A program made the translations under genes and the position numbers. The notes beneath the pieces were generated by a model. That model was given only the letters and a program-made list of their open reading frames with translations. It ran no database searches and had not been told where the DNA came from. From Bacteroidales bacterium (GTDB taxonomy: Bacteria; Bacteroidota; Bacteroidia; Bacteroidales; SM23-62), in contig JADHVS010000041.1 in NCBI GenBank assembly GCA_016783865.1, forward strand, positions 1-27,271: a DNA stretch of 27,271 bases. The letters are read 5' to 3'. Positions 7,854-16,841 of the stretch are shown here, one piece after another. The first letter of the stretch is position 1. Each line of letters begins with the position of its first letter.

Positions 7854-9596
7854 TTATTTAGCAGTTCTCGACAAATTCAGTTCGCTCTTAAACTTCATCT
7901 CCAATTCTTTCAATTTATCGCTGTGTAACATGTTATTCGATTCAGATGGATCATCAGACAGGTAATAGAGTTCAATAGCCTTTGCTTTGTCCAGCATATC
8001 CGGAAAATCTTTTCCGTACAAGGTTCTGGGGATATTAATAATTGCTTTCCATACATCAGGATCCTTGTTTCCTTTTGTCTGTTGAAATGCTGCCCATTTT
8101 ATGGTTGTGCGCTCAATGTTTTGTTCGTTGGACTGAATGAACAAGTATTCACGAACCGGATCATGAGGTATGTCCGGTTGCCTGAGTATTGCAGAGAAGT
8201 CATAACTGTCAAGTCCGGACTCAGGACCGGGACTTACATCCACAATTGAGGCCACTGTTCTGAAGATATCATGCAGGCTTATAAGCTGGTCTTCAACGAC
8301 ATATCCGGAAGGAATTCCGTTACCCCAGCGGAAGATTAAAGGTACGCGGTGACCACCTTCATAAACAAAACCCTTTTCTCCACGCAGCGGAGAACCTCCT
8401 TTTGCCACACCCTGCGCATTGGTATGCATAAGATCCTTTCTATTTGTACCAGTTTCAGTGCGATTGCCCCCGAATTTCCCTTCCCTTGGTGTTTCGTATA
8501 TAGGATTTGACCATTCCTGATTAATACCCGCTGCAGCACCATTATCACTCGAAAAAATGATGAGTGTGTTTTCCAGTATACCTTTTTTCCGTAATTTTTC
8601 AATAAATAGCCCCATGGCCAGATCGCCTTCATACATCATGTCAGTCCGGATATTCACTGTTTGCCCCTTTACCGGCAAGGCACCCACTTTCGACAAATCT
8701 TCGGTATCGGTTGGTTCATTGATATTGAAAGCAAGAGGTGGAACATAAGGGACGTGACCTGCCTGGGAGCAATAATGCATATAAAATGGTATAGTAGTTC
8801 CATGTTTCTCTATATGAGAATCAATAAAACCCAGCGCATCCCGCATTAACAGGGGGCCAACAGATTCGGTCGTCCAGTTATCCATCATGAACTCATCCAG
8901 GTTTATATCCTTATTATAAAACTTCGTAAAATGGATCCGGGCATTGTCATCCTGATCGAAATGCACAAATTCCTTCAAATCCTTATCCCATCGAGCCAAT
9001 CGGTCATTCTTGAAAAAGGCATATGGAGATTCCTGTATACCCCCCGGCAAAGTCAATGAATAATCAAATCCATGTTCAATGGGGCCATCAATAAACCGGC
9101 GGGACAGATCAGCTTCATCGTAATTTCCTGCTACAGTACCATCCGCCTTAAGAAATTCTCCACCCAGATGTGATTTACCAAAGAAGGCGGTAACATATCC
9201 CTGAGCACGAAGGATATCTGCAAGGGTTTTTTGTCCGGGCATAATCTGGCTTTTTGTGAGATTGTCCCAGGTACCCTCTGTCTTGCGACCCCGGTACACA
9301 TGATTCCCGGTAAGCAGGGAATACCTTGTGGTAGCGCAGAGTGCATCCGCTGAATGAGCTTGAGAAAAATAGACACCATCCCGTGCTAGTTGGTCCAGGT
9401 TGGGAGTATTAAAACCGCAACCCTCAGGATTCATAATTTTAACATCCCCATAACCCATATCGTCCATCAGGAAAATGATAACATTTGGCTTGCTTATCTT
9501 TTGGGCGATCAGGCATTGTGGTTTTAGAGATCCGCTTAGAGCAATTAAGATCAAGAGAAATGACCGTACTGAATATAACAGAGAATTGCTTTTCAT
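7854..9596 (-). CDS. S1-family sulfatase with aberrant maturation motif
   Basis: I chose the ATG at 9594-9596 (580 aa), which gives a good signal peptide ending near CLIAQ. An in-frame ATG at 9636-9638 would add 14 residues and give an ATGA overlap with the GH110 gene. S1 landmarks are IIFLMDDMGYGD (metal ligands Asp45, Asp46), TPNLDQLARDG, IIFSSDNGA and the GHRVPLIFRWG segment. The formylglycine site reads Cys87-Ala-Thr-Thr-Arg91 followed by YSLLTGNH. The canonical motif is C-x-P/A-x-R, so the third position is Thr; the codons tgc gct acc aca agg confirm it. Maturation may be inefficient or use a tolerant enzyme. Otherwise the protein is full length with no frameshift. The substrate ester is unknown. 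Confidence 0.9.
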   Translation of the reverse strand: MKSNSLLYSVRSFLLILIALSGSLKPQCLIAQKISKPNVIIFLMDDMGYGDVKIMNPEGCGFNTPNLDQLARDGVYFSQAHSADALCATTRYSLLTGNHVYRGRKTEGTWDNLTKSQIMPGQKTLADILRAQGYVTAFFGKSHLGGEFLKADGTVAGNYDEADLSRRFIDGPIEHGFDYSLTLPGGIQESPYAFFKNDRLARWDKDLKEFVHFDQDDNARIHFTKFYNKDINLDEFMMDNWTTESVGPLLMRDALGFIDSHIEKHGTTIPFYMHYCSQAGHVPYVPPLAFNINEPTDTEDLSKVGALPVKGQTVNIRTDMMYEGDLAMGLFIEKLRKKGILENTLIIFSSDNGAAAGINQEWSNPIYETPREGKFGGNRTETGTNRKDLMHTNAQGVAKGGSPLRGEKGFVYEGGHRVPLIFRWGNGIPSGYVVEDQLISLHDIFRTVASIVDVSPGPESGLDSYDFSAILRQPDIPHDPVREYLFIQSNEQNIERTTIKWAAFQQTKGNKDPDVWKAIINIPRTLYGKDFPDMLDKAKAIELYYLSDDPSESNNMLHSDKLKELEMKFKSELNLSRTAK

Positions 9597-9634
9597 GACT
9601 AAACTATTTAATCGTTCAAAATATTCATTAGTGA

Positions 9635-11344
9635 TCACTCAACATAAACAGGTATTTCACATCCTGAAATCTGATTGTATCTAATCTTTACATCATCTGA
9701 ACCTGTAACATAAATACCGTATCTGGCATTTTCACCTTCTATAATATTATTTTCGAAAATCAGATTTTTATGAACACCATATTTAGCAGGATCAGGGCTT
9801 CCAACGCTCACGACTATTCCACTAGTTTCCTTTTGCGTTCCATCACCCAATCCACACCTGATAATCCGATTATTCCGGATAACCACATTTTCTGATCCCG
9901 GACCTTCATGCCAGTAGCCTTCCGCTCCTATTTGGATTCCAGTACCAGTAGTTTCCATAATCGTGTTATTTTCTATAAGCACGTTTCTTGTTTTAATGAG
10001 AATGCCTCTTGCCAAATGACTTAGTATAGTACATCCCTCTATATGCAGCCTTGGTAATCGTGAAATGTTAATTAAAAAATATGGATCCAGGTCTGCCGGT
10101 AATTCTTCATTTAATCCAATATGGGTCTCCCATTTATCAGGAAAAGTATCAACGTCTGCAACAATCACTTCTTTTACCGGTTTAAGTGTTGATTTATTTA
10201 CCAGTTCTAATGTATCTCCAACATCCGGATAATCCAATACCATGGCATGCGTTCCTTCTGAAGGGTTGAGTATTTTAGTTATGTATTTGTTTTTACTCAT
10301 ACCTGTGATGGTATAGTAATAATTGTGAACATTGGTAGCATCATCCCCCTGCCCTTCAAACATGCAGTTTCTAAAATGAATATAACCTGTACAGGAAGTA
10401 AAATGTGTAGCATCAGTATTCGTCGACTGTCTTCTTCCAGGGCGTGGTACCACCCTCAAACCAGACATTAATATATTATGTGACCGATGACCAACAATTC
10501 CCATCCCCGGTTGAGAGTGAATAGTGACATCTATGACGTTCACATCTTTACTTTCGTGAATCAGGACAGCCGGCCTGAAATGAAAACTATGATTAATTAA
10601 TGCATAATCTTTCAGGTAAGAACCAGGTATCTTAGCCCATATTCTCAAAGTCTGAGGACTGATTAATTTATTTTTTTCAGGAAAATAAACCGGTTCGCTT
10701 TCCAACCGATCTTTTTTTACATCGAAGAACATAATTCTGGGCATTACCATATTACTCTTTACAGGGTATTCTTCAGTAAACTTCACATCGAAATATTCAT
10801 CGGTTATTTGAATAACTTTTCCTTCGCTATGTGGTTGTCTGTGGTAATCAATTGTAAACCCTTTCACCGTTATATTACCAGAGTTTTCAATGGAGATCGG
10901 TTCCATCCACCCTTTACAGATTAATTCAACACCATAGCCTGTAAGCCTGAGGTTTTGATGTCCAGATATATCCAGGCCCTTAATGTATTTATAGTAAGGT
11001 TTAAATATTGTTTTTGCAGGATTTTCACCCATTTTCAGGTTCATTACATCATTCATTAATGCTACTGCATCAGGGTGTTCCAGGATATATTTGCCGGGAG
11101 GAAAAAACAGGTTAGCCATATTATTTTCCTTGCAATGAATCAAAGCTTTGTTTATGGCTGATCTGTCATTTATTGAATCATCCGGTATTGCTCCAAAGTC
11201 TGATACGGAAATGGAAATTTCTTTAGAGGATATTTGACTATAAACTTCTGTTTTTATCAAAACAAACAGTAAGAAAAAAGTAAGAATCAATTTGTTGATT
11301 ACTGTATAAAAACTTTTAGTCATGGCAATAATTTTCATTTTCAC
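9635..11344 (-). CDS. GH110-type alpha-1,3-galactosidase
   Basis: The 569-residue protein has a signal peptide (hydrophobic core about residues 18-30) and a right-handed parallel beta-helix. It opens with VSDFGAIPDDSINDRSAINK, typical of pectin-lyase-fold proteins. The GH110 signature is seen in NTDATHFTSC (Asp311) and GQGDDATNVH (Asp334, Asp335). The 23/24-residue spacing of this Asp trio agrees with the catalytic set I recall for characterised GH110 enzymes, and the later GYWHEGPGSENVVIRNN segment also fits. GH110 enzymes are inverting exo-alpha-galactosidases acting on terminal alpha-1,3-galactose in blood-group B or carrageenan-type glycans. In-frame ATGs at codons 3 and 8 are alternative starts. 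A GH28-like or other beta-helix enzyme is the main alternative but less likely. Confidence 0.83.
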   Translation of the reverse strand: MKMKIIAMTKSFYTVINKLILTFFLLFVLIKTEVYSQISSKEISISVSDFGAIPDDSINDRSAINKALIHCKENNMANLFFPPGKYILEHPDAVALMNDVMNLKMGENPAKTIFKPYYKYIKGLDISGHQNLRLTGYGVELICKGWMEPISIENSGNITVKGFTIDYHRQPHSEGKVIQITDEYFDVKFTEEYPVKSNMVMPRIMFFDVKKDRLESEPVYFPEKNKLISPQTLRIWAKIPGSYLKDYALINHSFHFRPAVLIHESKDVNVIDVTIHSQPGMGIVGHRSHNILMSGLRVVPRPGRRQSTNTDATHFTSCTGYIHFRNCMFEGQGDDATNVHNYYYTITGMSKNKYITKILNPSEGTHAMVLDYPDVGDTLELVNKSTLKPVKEVIVADVDTFPDKWETHIGLNEELPADLDPYFLINISRLPRLHIEGCTILSHLARGILIKTRNVLIENNTIMETTGTGIQIGAEGYWHEGPGSENVVIRNNRIIRCGLGDGTQKETSGIVVSVGSPDPAKYGVHKNLIFENNIIEGENARYGIYVTGSDDVKIRYNQISGCEIPVYVE

Positions 11345-11421
11345 GTTTAAACAACCAGAAAATACAATCTTCTCATCAAATTAATATTTGAATGGTTGTC
11401 TCCAATAATGATATATACTTA

Positions 11422-12828
11422 TTATTCGTAATCCTCATATTTCTCTTTTGTCCTTTTCAATTCAGCCTTCAACATCTCTGCTATTTCAGAATAAGCCTGA
11501 TCATCAAAAACATTGTTCATTTCATGCAGATCTAATTCTAAGTCAAACAGTTCATAATCTTTCAAGCCAGGGTAGTAGATGAGCTTATATTTATTTGTCC
11601 TTATACCATAATGCTGCTCAATATGTCGATCAAAATATCGGTAATAAACCGTCTTGCGCCAACTGGCAGGTGTGTTACCGGTGAACAACTGACGGATTGA
11701 TGATCCTTGTATATCGTCTGGTATTGCAATACCTGCATAATCTAAAAAAGTTGGCGCGAAATCAATGTTCATCACAAGGTCATCATTGATTGTTCCTGGT
11801 TTGATTTCCTTTGGATAGCGGATAACAAAAGGTATATGCAGGGATTCCTCATACATCCACATTTTGTTATACCAGCCGTGATCACCCAGGAAGAATCCAT
11901 TATCAGAGATATAAATGACTATGGTGTTTTCTTTTAATCCTGAATCATCGATAAAATCGATCAACCGTCCAACATTCTCATCCAATGATTCACAAACGCG
12001 GTAATATCCTTTAAAGAAGTTCTGGTAGCACCATTCCCGGTATTGTCTATTTGTTAATCCTGCCGGCGGATCTCCCTGACGATCCCACACATTGATACTA
12101 TCAAAGCTAGTCCATCGTAAAATGCTCTCATGCCGGGCTTTGCGGGTAGAAAAATCGTCGTGAAAGTTCTCAGGTATGGGTAGGTCGACATTCGTATACA
12201 GGTGTTTGTGTTTATTTCCGGGATGGTGATCAACGTGTGGAGCTTTGTGATGGGTCATCACGAAAAATGGTTTGTTCTTGTCACGGTTCTTTATCCAATT
12301 AATGGTTTCATCAGTGATGATGTTAGTAACATAACCTTTATTTACAGATTTCTTTCCTGTTTCTATCATCTCCGGATCCCAATATTCACCTTGTCCGGGT
12401 AAAATTTTCCAGTAATCAAACCCAGTTGGTTCGCTTCGAAGGTGCCATTTCCCAATCAAAGCTGTCTGATAACCTGCTGCGGTCATCCATTTACCAAGAT
12501 GTTCCTGAGTGTTATCAAAAGTATCTTCGCGGTTGATCTTTACACTGTTTAAATGGCCATATTTCCCGGTAAGAATGGCTGCCCTGCTTGGAGCACAAAG
12601 TGAATTAGTAACCATGCAATGATTAAACATCATTCCTTCTTCCGCTAAACGGTCGATATTAGGTGTTGAATCAATGTTACCGCCATAGCAACTAAGTGCA
12701 TGTTTGGCATGGTCGTCACTCATGATGAAAAGAATATTTGGCCCTTGAACAATGTGTTCATTTTTGGGATTACAGGAAAACAGTAATACTCCGAGACTGA
12801 TAAAGTATATTCTTTTCATGATTCTCAT
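11422..12828 (-). CDS. S1-family sulfatase, lipoprotein
   Basis: The 468-residue product has a lipobox LFSC with Cys19. The S1 core shows ILFIMSDDH (metal ligands Asp38, Asp39), a canonical formylglycine motif Cys78-Ala-Pro-Ser-Arg82 followed by AAILTGKYGH, then THHKAPH and YISDNGFFLGDHGWYNKMWMYEE. The LCAPSRAAILTGKYGH and GWYNKMWMYEESL segments resemble the N-acetylglucosamine-6-sulfatase-like branch, but that is a pattern impression only. A downstream ATG (codon 4) is an alternative start that keeps the signal peptide. It lies 42 bp after an iduronate-sulfatase-like gene and 77 bp before the GH110 gene, placing desulfation alongside alpha-galactose removal. Anaerobic or FGE-type maturation would be needed from elsewhere in the genome. 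Confidence 0.92.
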   Translation of the reverse strand: MRIMKRIYFISLGVLLFSCNPKNEHIVQGPNILFIMSDDHAKHALSCYGGNIDSTPNIDRLAEEGMMFNHCMVTNSLCAPSRAAILTGKYGHLNSVKINREDTFDNTQEHLGKWMTAAGYQTALIGKWHLRSEPTGFDYWKILPGQGEYWDPEMIETGKKSVNKGYVTNIITDETINWIKNRDKNKPFFVMTHHKAPHVDHHPGNKHKHLYTNVDLPIPENFHDDFSTRKARHESILRWTSFDSINVWDRQGDPPAGLTNRQYREWCYQNFFKGYYRVCESLDENVGRLIDFIDDSGLKENTIVIYISDNGFFLGDHGWYNKMWMYEESLHIPFVIRYPKEIKPGTINDDLVMNIDFAPTFLDYAGIAIPDDIQGSSIRQLFTGNTPASWRKTVYYRYFDRHIEQHYGIRTNKYKLIYYPGLKDYELFDLELDLHEMNNVFDDQAYSEIAEMLKAELKRTKEKYEDYE

Positions 12829-12870
12829 AATTATAACAGTTACCCTTGAGTTTTCATTGATATACCATGG

Positions 12871-14418
12871 TTACTCAAGCTTAAGGAATTTTGAATAATG
12901 GACTGAATTAAGTATCTCCTGCAATCTTTCTACTACCTCCCGGTTATCAGGATATCTTGCAACATTGATATTTTCGTCGGGATCAACAGCATGATCGTAC
13001 AGCTCTGTTTGTATAATTCTACCATCGGCCTCTCTCCACTCTATCAACCGCCAGCGGTCAGTTCGGACGGTATTGCACATGCGCTTGTCGCGTCCGTGAA
13101 AGGAGTAAGCAAATTCCTTACCTTGAGCAAGTGGATCGTCAAGTAATTCAACAAAACTCTTGCCTTGTAAATCCTCCGGTGGTTCCAGTCCGCACAATTC
13201 AGCAAGTGTTGGATACAAATCAATGGATTCAACGATTGCGTCTGTTGATTCTCCACGTTTCACCATACCGGGCAAACGGACAATCAGCGGACTCCTGGTA
13301 GCAATTTCATAATTCGTGTCTTTGCAAAACATGCCATGTTCGCCCAGGTGATAACCGTGATCGGACCATAGTACAACAATCGTCCGGTCTTCTAGCTTCA
13401 GTCGTCTCAGCTCATCAAGGACTCTGCCAATTTGAGCATCTGCGTACCTGACACATGCCAGGTAAGCATGGCGAAGTGTCTGAGCTTCTGTTTCACTTAT
13501 GTTCCCCGGTCCTCCGGGCCAGTGGTAATGCATTGTCAACTCGTAACTATTGTGAATGCTAATCGCGGAATCTACATTTTTTGGTGCCCGGTAATTCTCA
13601 ACCAGAGGAATCTTTTCCCGATCAATGAGATCCCAATATTTTTTAGGAGCATTGAATGGCAAATGCGGTTTGTAAAAACCTGTTGCCAGGAGGAATGGCT
13701 GATCCGAGGAAGCCAGCTTTTGCAATTGCTGTATGGCTGCTGTGGCAATCAGTCCATCCGGATAACCGTTATCGTCAACATCCGCTGCCTCGTATGGAAG
13801 CCTTGACTCATCCTTTTTCATTGAGATTGCTTTATTATAGGCCTTGGATTCGCTATAGGCAAAAAAGGTTCGCCATGGCGTTTCCCATTGACCTACCGGA
13901 GTGTATGCTTCATCCCAGCTAAATGGCACCTCATGAAGAGTCTGTTCTTCGTCCATCACGCCTCCCGGCTGATGACTTACCTTTCCTATGCAAATGGTGC
14001 GGTACCCGAACCTGTGAAAAAGTTGTGCAAATGATACCGGTCGTTCTGTTTCTATCTTATATTTGCGAGCCTCCTTCCAGCAATCCCAGGAATTAATCCT
14101 CTGCCCGGACAACATCGAACTGCGCGAGGGTCCGCAGATGGCCGCCTGAACATAATGTCTCCTAAATACACGTGCTTCTGAAGCCAACCGATCTATGTTT
14201 GGTGTTTGGATCAGCCTGGAATCAAAGCAGCTTAATTCAGGTCGGAGATCATCAACACAAATAAGCAATATGTTCGGTTTCAGATGAACCTCCTTCTTGG
14301 TATCTCCACTACAAGAAGTCAGGACAGCAATCATAGCAATTAACTGAAATCCGAATTGCCTGAAAAGTTGGAGTTTTACCGAAACAAGAGTTCCGCTATA
14401 AATGTTCATAGAGTTCAT
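12871..14418 (-). CDS. S1-family sulfatase, iduronate-2-sulfatase-like lipoprotein
   Basis: I chose the ATG at 14416-14418 (515 aa). The open frame extends to 14478, but that start would overlap the GH31 gene by 56 bp and bury the signal peptide. The lipobox is LTSC with Cys36. S1 landmarks are ILLICVDDLRPEL (Asp56, Asp57), Cys95-Gly-Pro-Ser-Arg99 followed by SSMLSGQR, GFYKPHLPFNAPKKYWDL, and LWSDHGYHLGEHGMF. The CVDDLRPEL start, GFYKPHLPF and GEHGMFCKDTNYE together are typical of the iduronate-2-sulfatase-like branch, which acts on 2-O-sulfated sugars. It starts 4 bp after the GH31 stop, so the two are probably co-translated. The true sugar is unknown. Confidence 0.9.
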   Translation of the reverse strand: MNSMNIYSGTLVSVKLQLFRQFGFQLIAMIAVLTSCSGDTKKEVHLKPNILLICVDDLRPELSCFDSRLIQTPNIDRLASEARVFRRHYVQAAICGPSRSSMLSGQRINSWDCWKEARKYKIETERPVSFAQLFHRFGYRTICIGKVSHQPGGVMDEEQTLHEVPFSWDEAYTPVGQWETPWRTFFAYSESKAYNKAISMKKDESRLPYEAADVDDNGYPDGLIATAAIQQLQKLASSDQPFLLATGFYKPHLPFNAPKKYWDLIDREKIPLVENYRAPKNVDSAISIHNSYELTMHYHWPGGPGNISETEAQTLRHAYLACVRYADAQIGRVLDELRRLKLEDRTIVVLWSDHGYHLGEHGMFCKDTNYEIATRSPLIVRLPGMVKRGESTDAIVESIDLYPTLAELCGLEPPEDLQGKSFVELLDDPLAQGKEFAYSFHGRDKRMCNTVRTDRWRLIEWREADGRIIQTELYDHAVDPDENINVARYPDNREVVERLQEILNSVHYSKFLKLE

Positions 14419-14422
14419 ATAA

Positions 14423-16819
14423 TTAGTGCAAGGATAAATGTATCCGCACATCTTCAGAGGTAACATGGCGGAATCCAATTAGCACAATTCCTGATTGTTC
14501 ATCATAGGTCCATCCCGGTGATCTATTTTCCAGGGGACTTAAATCGTCTGCCTCCGGCATTTCTCTTCCATTCAAGGATGCGGTCTTCGGTTGACTCGTA
14601 ACCATGTTCAACCGGATTAAATATCTTCGATCTTCCGGTTTTCCCTTATACTCTCCCACTGATTTCTTGAGTTTAATTGTTATTTGAGAAGTGTCACAGG
14701 TATATTCAATTTTCGTTTTTGCATACTGACCATCCTGATAATAAATGGACCTTCCATCATCTTCGTAAAGAGTAAAAGATGAAGATTCGGCGGGATAGAT
14801 ATCCAGCGTTAAGGGATCCCATACCTCCCCTGTCTCGATCCAGTTCTGTTCCTTTCGCATGGGAATGATTGCCCCGGACCGGATGAAAAGAGGAAGCTTC
14901 TCCACATCTGACGTATTATAATCGATTACCTGTCCACCGGCAAAAACCGTTTTGTCCCAGTAATCAATCCATTGATGTCCTTCCGGTAAATAAATTTCCA
15001 TACTGTTCAGGTCGGCATAGACGGGTGCCACCAGCAAATTTTCACCGAACATGTACTGGTACGGCCACTGGTCCCTGTTCACATGAAGATCCTCAGGAAA
15101 AGCCAATAACATTGGCCGGCAAATTGGTAGTCCCGTCAGGTAATTCACATAGGCAGTCGAATAGATGTATGGAAGCATGCTGTACCTTACCTTGCGGTGT
15201 TTGCGGATACTGTTTTCAGCCGTTGGCAGCAGTTCCTTTTGCTCTTCAGTTAATTCATCAAAGGCCTGACGGGCCTTTTGTTTTTCCTCTGATGCCACTT
15301 TAACGCCCCCGGGTGTGAAATCCATGATCTTTGCCAATTCATGGAAATTCATAATTTTCTGCCATGGCTTGTTGGTGTGGGACCTGGAAACGGAATTAAA
15401 ATCGACAAACTGGTTCCAACGAGCCTGGACCTTCCAATCTTTCCCAAAACAATCGGCCGTGATATAACTGACTCCTTTCATGGAACCATGTGTGTTGGTT
15501 ATGGCATTGATTTGCCACTTTAATTCCCGGTATGTGTTATGTACATCACCTGGCCACCTGAAAGGATAACGGCGGGTACCGATCATATTATTGGCGGGAA
15601 TGGTATTATCCCTTTCAAGTTCAAAGGGATTGAGGTCCATCATTTTCCTGCATCCCAGAAAGTAAACCCTGTTCTCCGGTCCGATATAGTTCTGTGTACC
15701 GGTCCAGATAACTCCATCTGTAATATCATTCTGCCTGGTATCCTGCCAGGTACCGGTAACTCCCATATCCAGTTTTTTATAAAATTCCTTCCACCACAGA
15801 TCTTCGGGATAGACCTTTGAGGTCCATTCCCTGATCCGCCGGGGGGTATTGATATCCCGGTTGGGAAAGTCCGGTGCACTATGATGGATAAGCATTACAT
15901 TGAAATGCATGGAGTTGAGTTTATCGATCATCTGCCCGGGCGTCAGTGGATGTTTATATTCAGGGGACCATTCCAGCTGACCCCAGAATTTCTCTTTCTG
16001 TCCCGGGCACCCGTCTCCCCATTCAAAGTCGATGATAAGGTTGTCACATGGAATATCATGTTCGCGCAGATCCCTTGCCAGTTCAATCAATTGTTCCTGT
16101 GACCCGTTGCAACCCATATGCTGGGTCTGAAAAAAACCATATCCTTTTAAAGGAAGCAAAGGCTCGGGACCGGTCAGCGCGTTCAATTGAGAGAAAAGGG
16201 AAGGATAGCCGGGTCCATAAATGAAATACCGGTCAGATATCAGGTCTTCGTGTAAATAAGTATCGACATACCTTCCTGTTTCAGGATTATAGAACCAGTG
16301 GCTGTAGCGGTTGTTGTTATTCCGTTCACTAAATGCGCTGGCATTATCGAAGACCGTATAACCATCACGGAACATCCCGTAAATCCTGCCTTTCGAAGGA
16401 TATATTTTCTTATCTCCTCCTTTGCTCCAGACGGTCCATGTCTGATCTTCCCTGGCCATTAGAATCCTGAGGACACCAGTCTCAATGTAATAATACTCCT
16501 CATCCTCCCAATGTTTGAAATCAACCGGTTCCCAGTTTTCCAGTTTCCCGATTACAAATGGTATTTCGTATGCGGGTGGAAATTTCTCACCTTCCAGAGC
16601 AGAAACACGGACCCGGAACATTGTCGGGGTATAGAGGGAGATTTCTACATTCTCGCCCAAATTGACTTTGGTACAGTAACCAGCCAGGTCCAGTTCACCT
16701 GAATCATGGGCAGAGCATGGCGATGTAAGCATTATTATAAACATCAATGCGGACCAGCGGGCCTTTGGTTTACACTGGAATGACTTGATCTTCACAAGGT
16801 TTACTTCTGAGGTGTGCAT
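14423..16819 (-). CDS. Secreted GH31 alpha-glycosidase
   Basis: The 798-residue protein has a signal peptide with a long basic lead (core about residues 23-37). It has the GH31 layout: N-terminal beta-sandwich, TIM barrel from about residue 222, and C-terminal beta-domains after about 600. The predicted nucleophile is Asp360 in GVTGTWQDTRQND, and the acid/base is Asp425 in FRWPGDVHNTY. RWNQFVDFNSVSRSHTNKPW matches the usual GH31 segment closing the active site. The common WNDMNEP form is replaced by TWQDTRQND, so this is not a standard starch alpha-glucosidase. Other GH31 activities include alpha-galactosidase, alpha-xylosidase and sulfoquinovosidase; an alpha-galactoside or sulfated substrate is inferred from context only. 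It lies 22 bp downstream of one sulfatase and 4 bp upstream of another. Confidence 0.92.
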   Translation of the reverse strand: MHTSEVNLVKIKSFQCKPKARWSALMFIIMLTSPCSAHDSGELDLAGYCTKVNLGENVEISLYTPTMFRVRVSALEGEKFPPAYEIPFVIGKLENWEPVDFKHWEDEEYYYIETGVLRILMAREDQTWTVWSKGGDKKIYPSKGRIYGMFRDGYTVFDNASAFSERNNNNRYSHWFYNPETGRYVDTYLHEDLISDRYFIYGPGYPSLFSQLNALTGPEPLLPLKGYGFFQTQHMGCNGSQEQLIELARDLREHDIPCDNLIIDFEWGDGCPGQKEKFWGQLEWSPEYKHPLTPGQMIDKLNSMHFNVMLIHHSAPDFPNRDINTPRRIREWTSKVYPEDLWWKEFYKKLDMGVTGTWQDTRQNDITDGVIWTGTQNYIGPENRVYFLGCRKMMDLNPFELERDNTIPANNMIGTRRYPFRWPGDVHNTYRELKWQINAITNTHGSMKGVSYITADCFGKDWKVQARWNQFVDFNSVSRSHTNKPWQKIMNFHELAKIMDFTPGGVKVASEEKQKARQAFDELTEEQKELLPTAENSIRKHRKVRYSMLPYIYSTAYVNYLTGLPICRPMLLAFPEDLHVNRDQWPYQYMFGENLLVAPVYADLNSMEIYLPEGHQWIDYWDKTVFAGGQVIDYNTSDVEKLPLFIRSGAIIPMRKEQNWIETGEVWDPLTLDIYPAESSSFTLYEDDGRSIYYQDGQYAKTKIEYTCDTSQITIKLKKSVGEYKGKPEDRRYLIRLNMVTSQPKTASLNGREMPEADDLSPLENRSPGWTYDEQSGIVLIGFRHVTSEDVRIHLSLH

Positions 16820-16841
16820 AATTCACAATTTATTAATCAAA

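Noticed and set aside
14419..14478. 20-codon N-terminal extension of the iduronate-sulfatase-like gene
   Set aside because: It overlaps the GH31 gene by 56 bp and pushes the signal peptide inward; the ATG at 14418 follows the GH31 stop by 4 bp.
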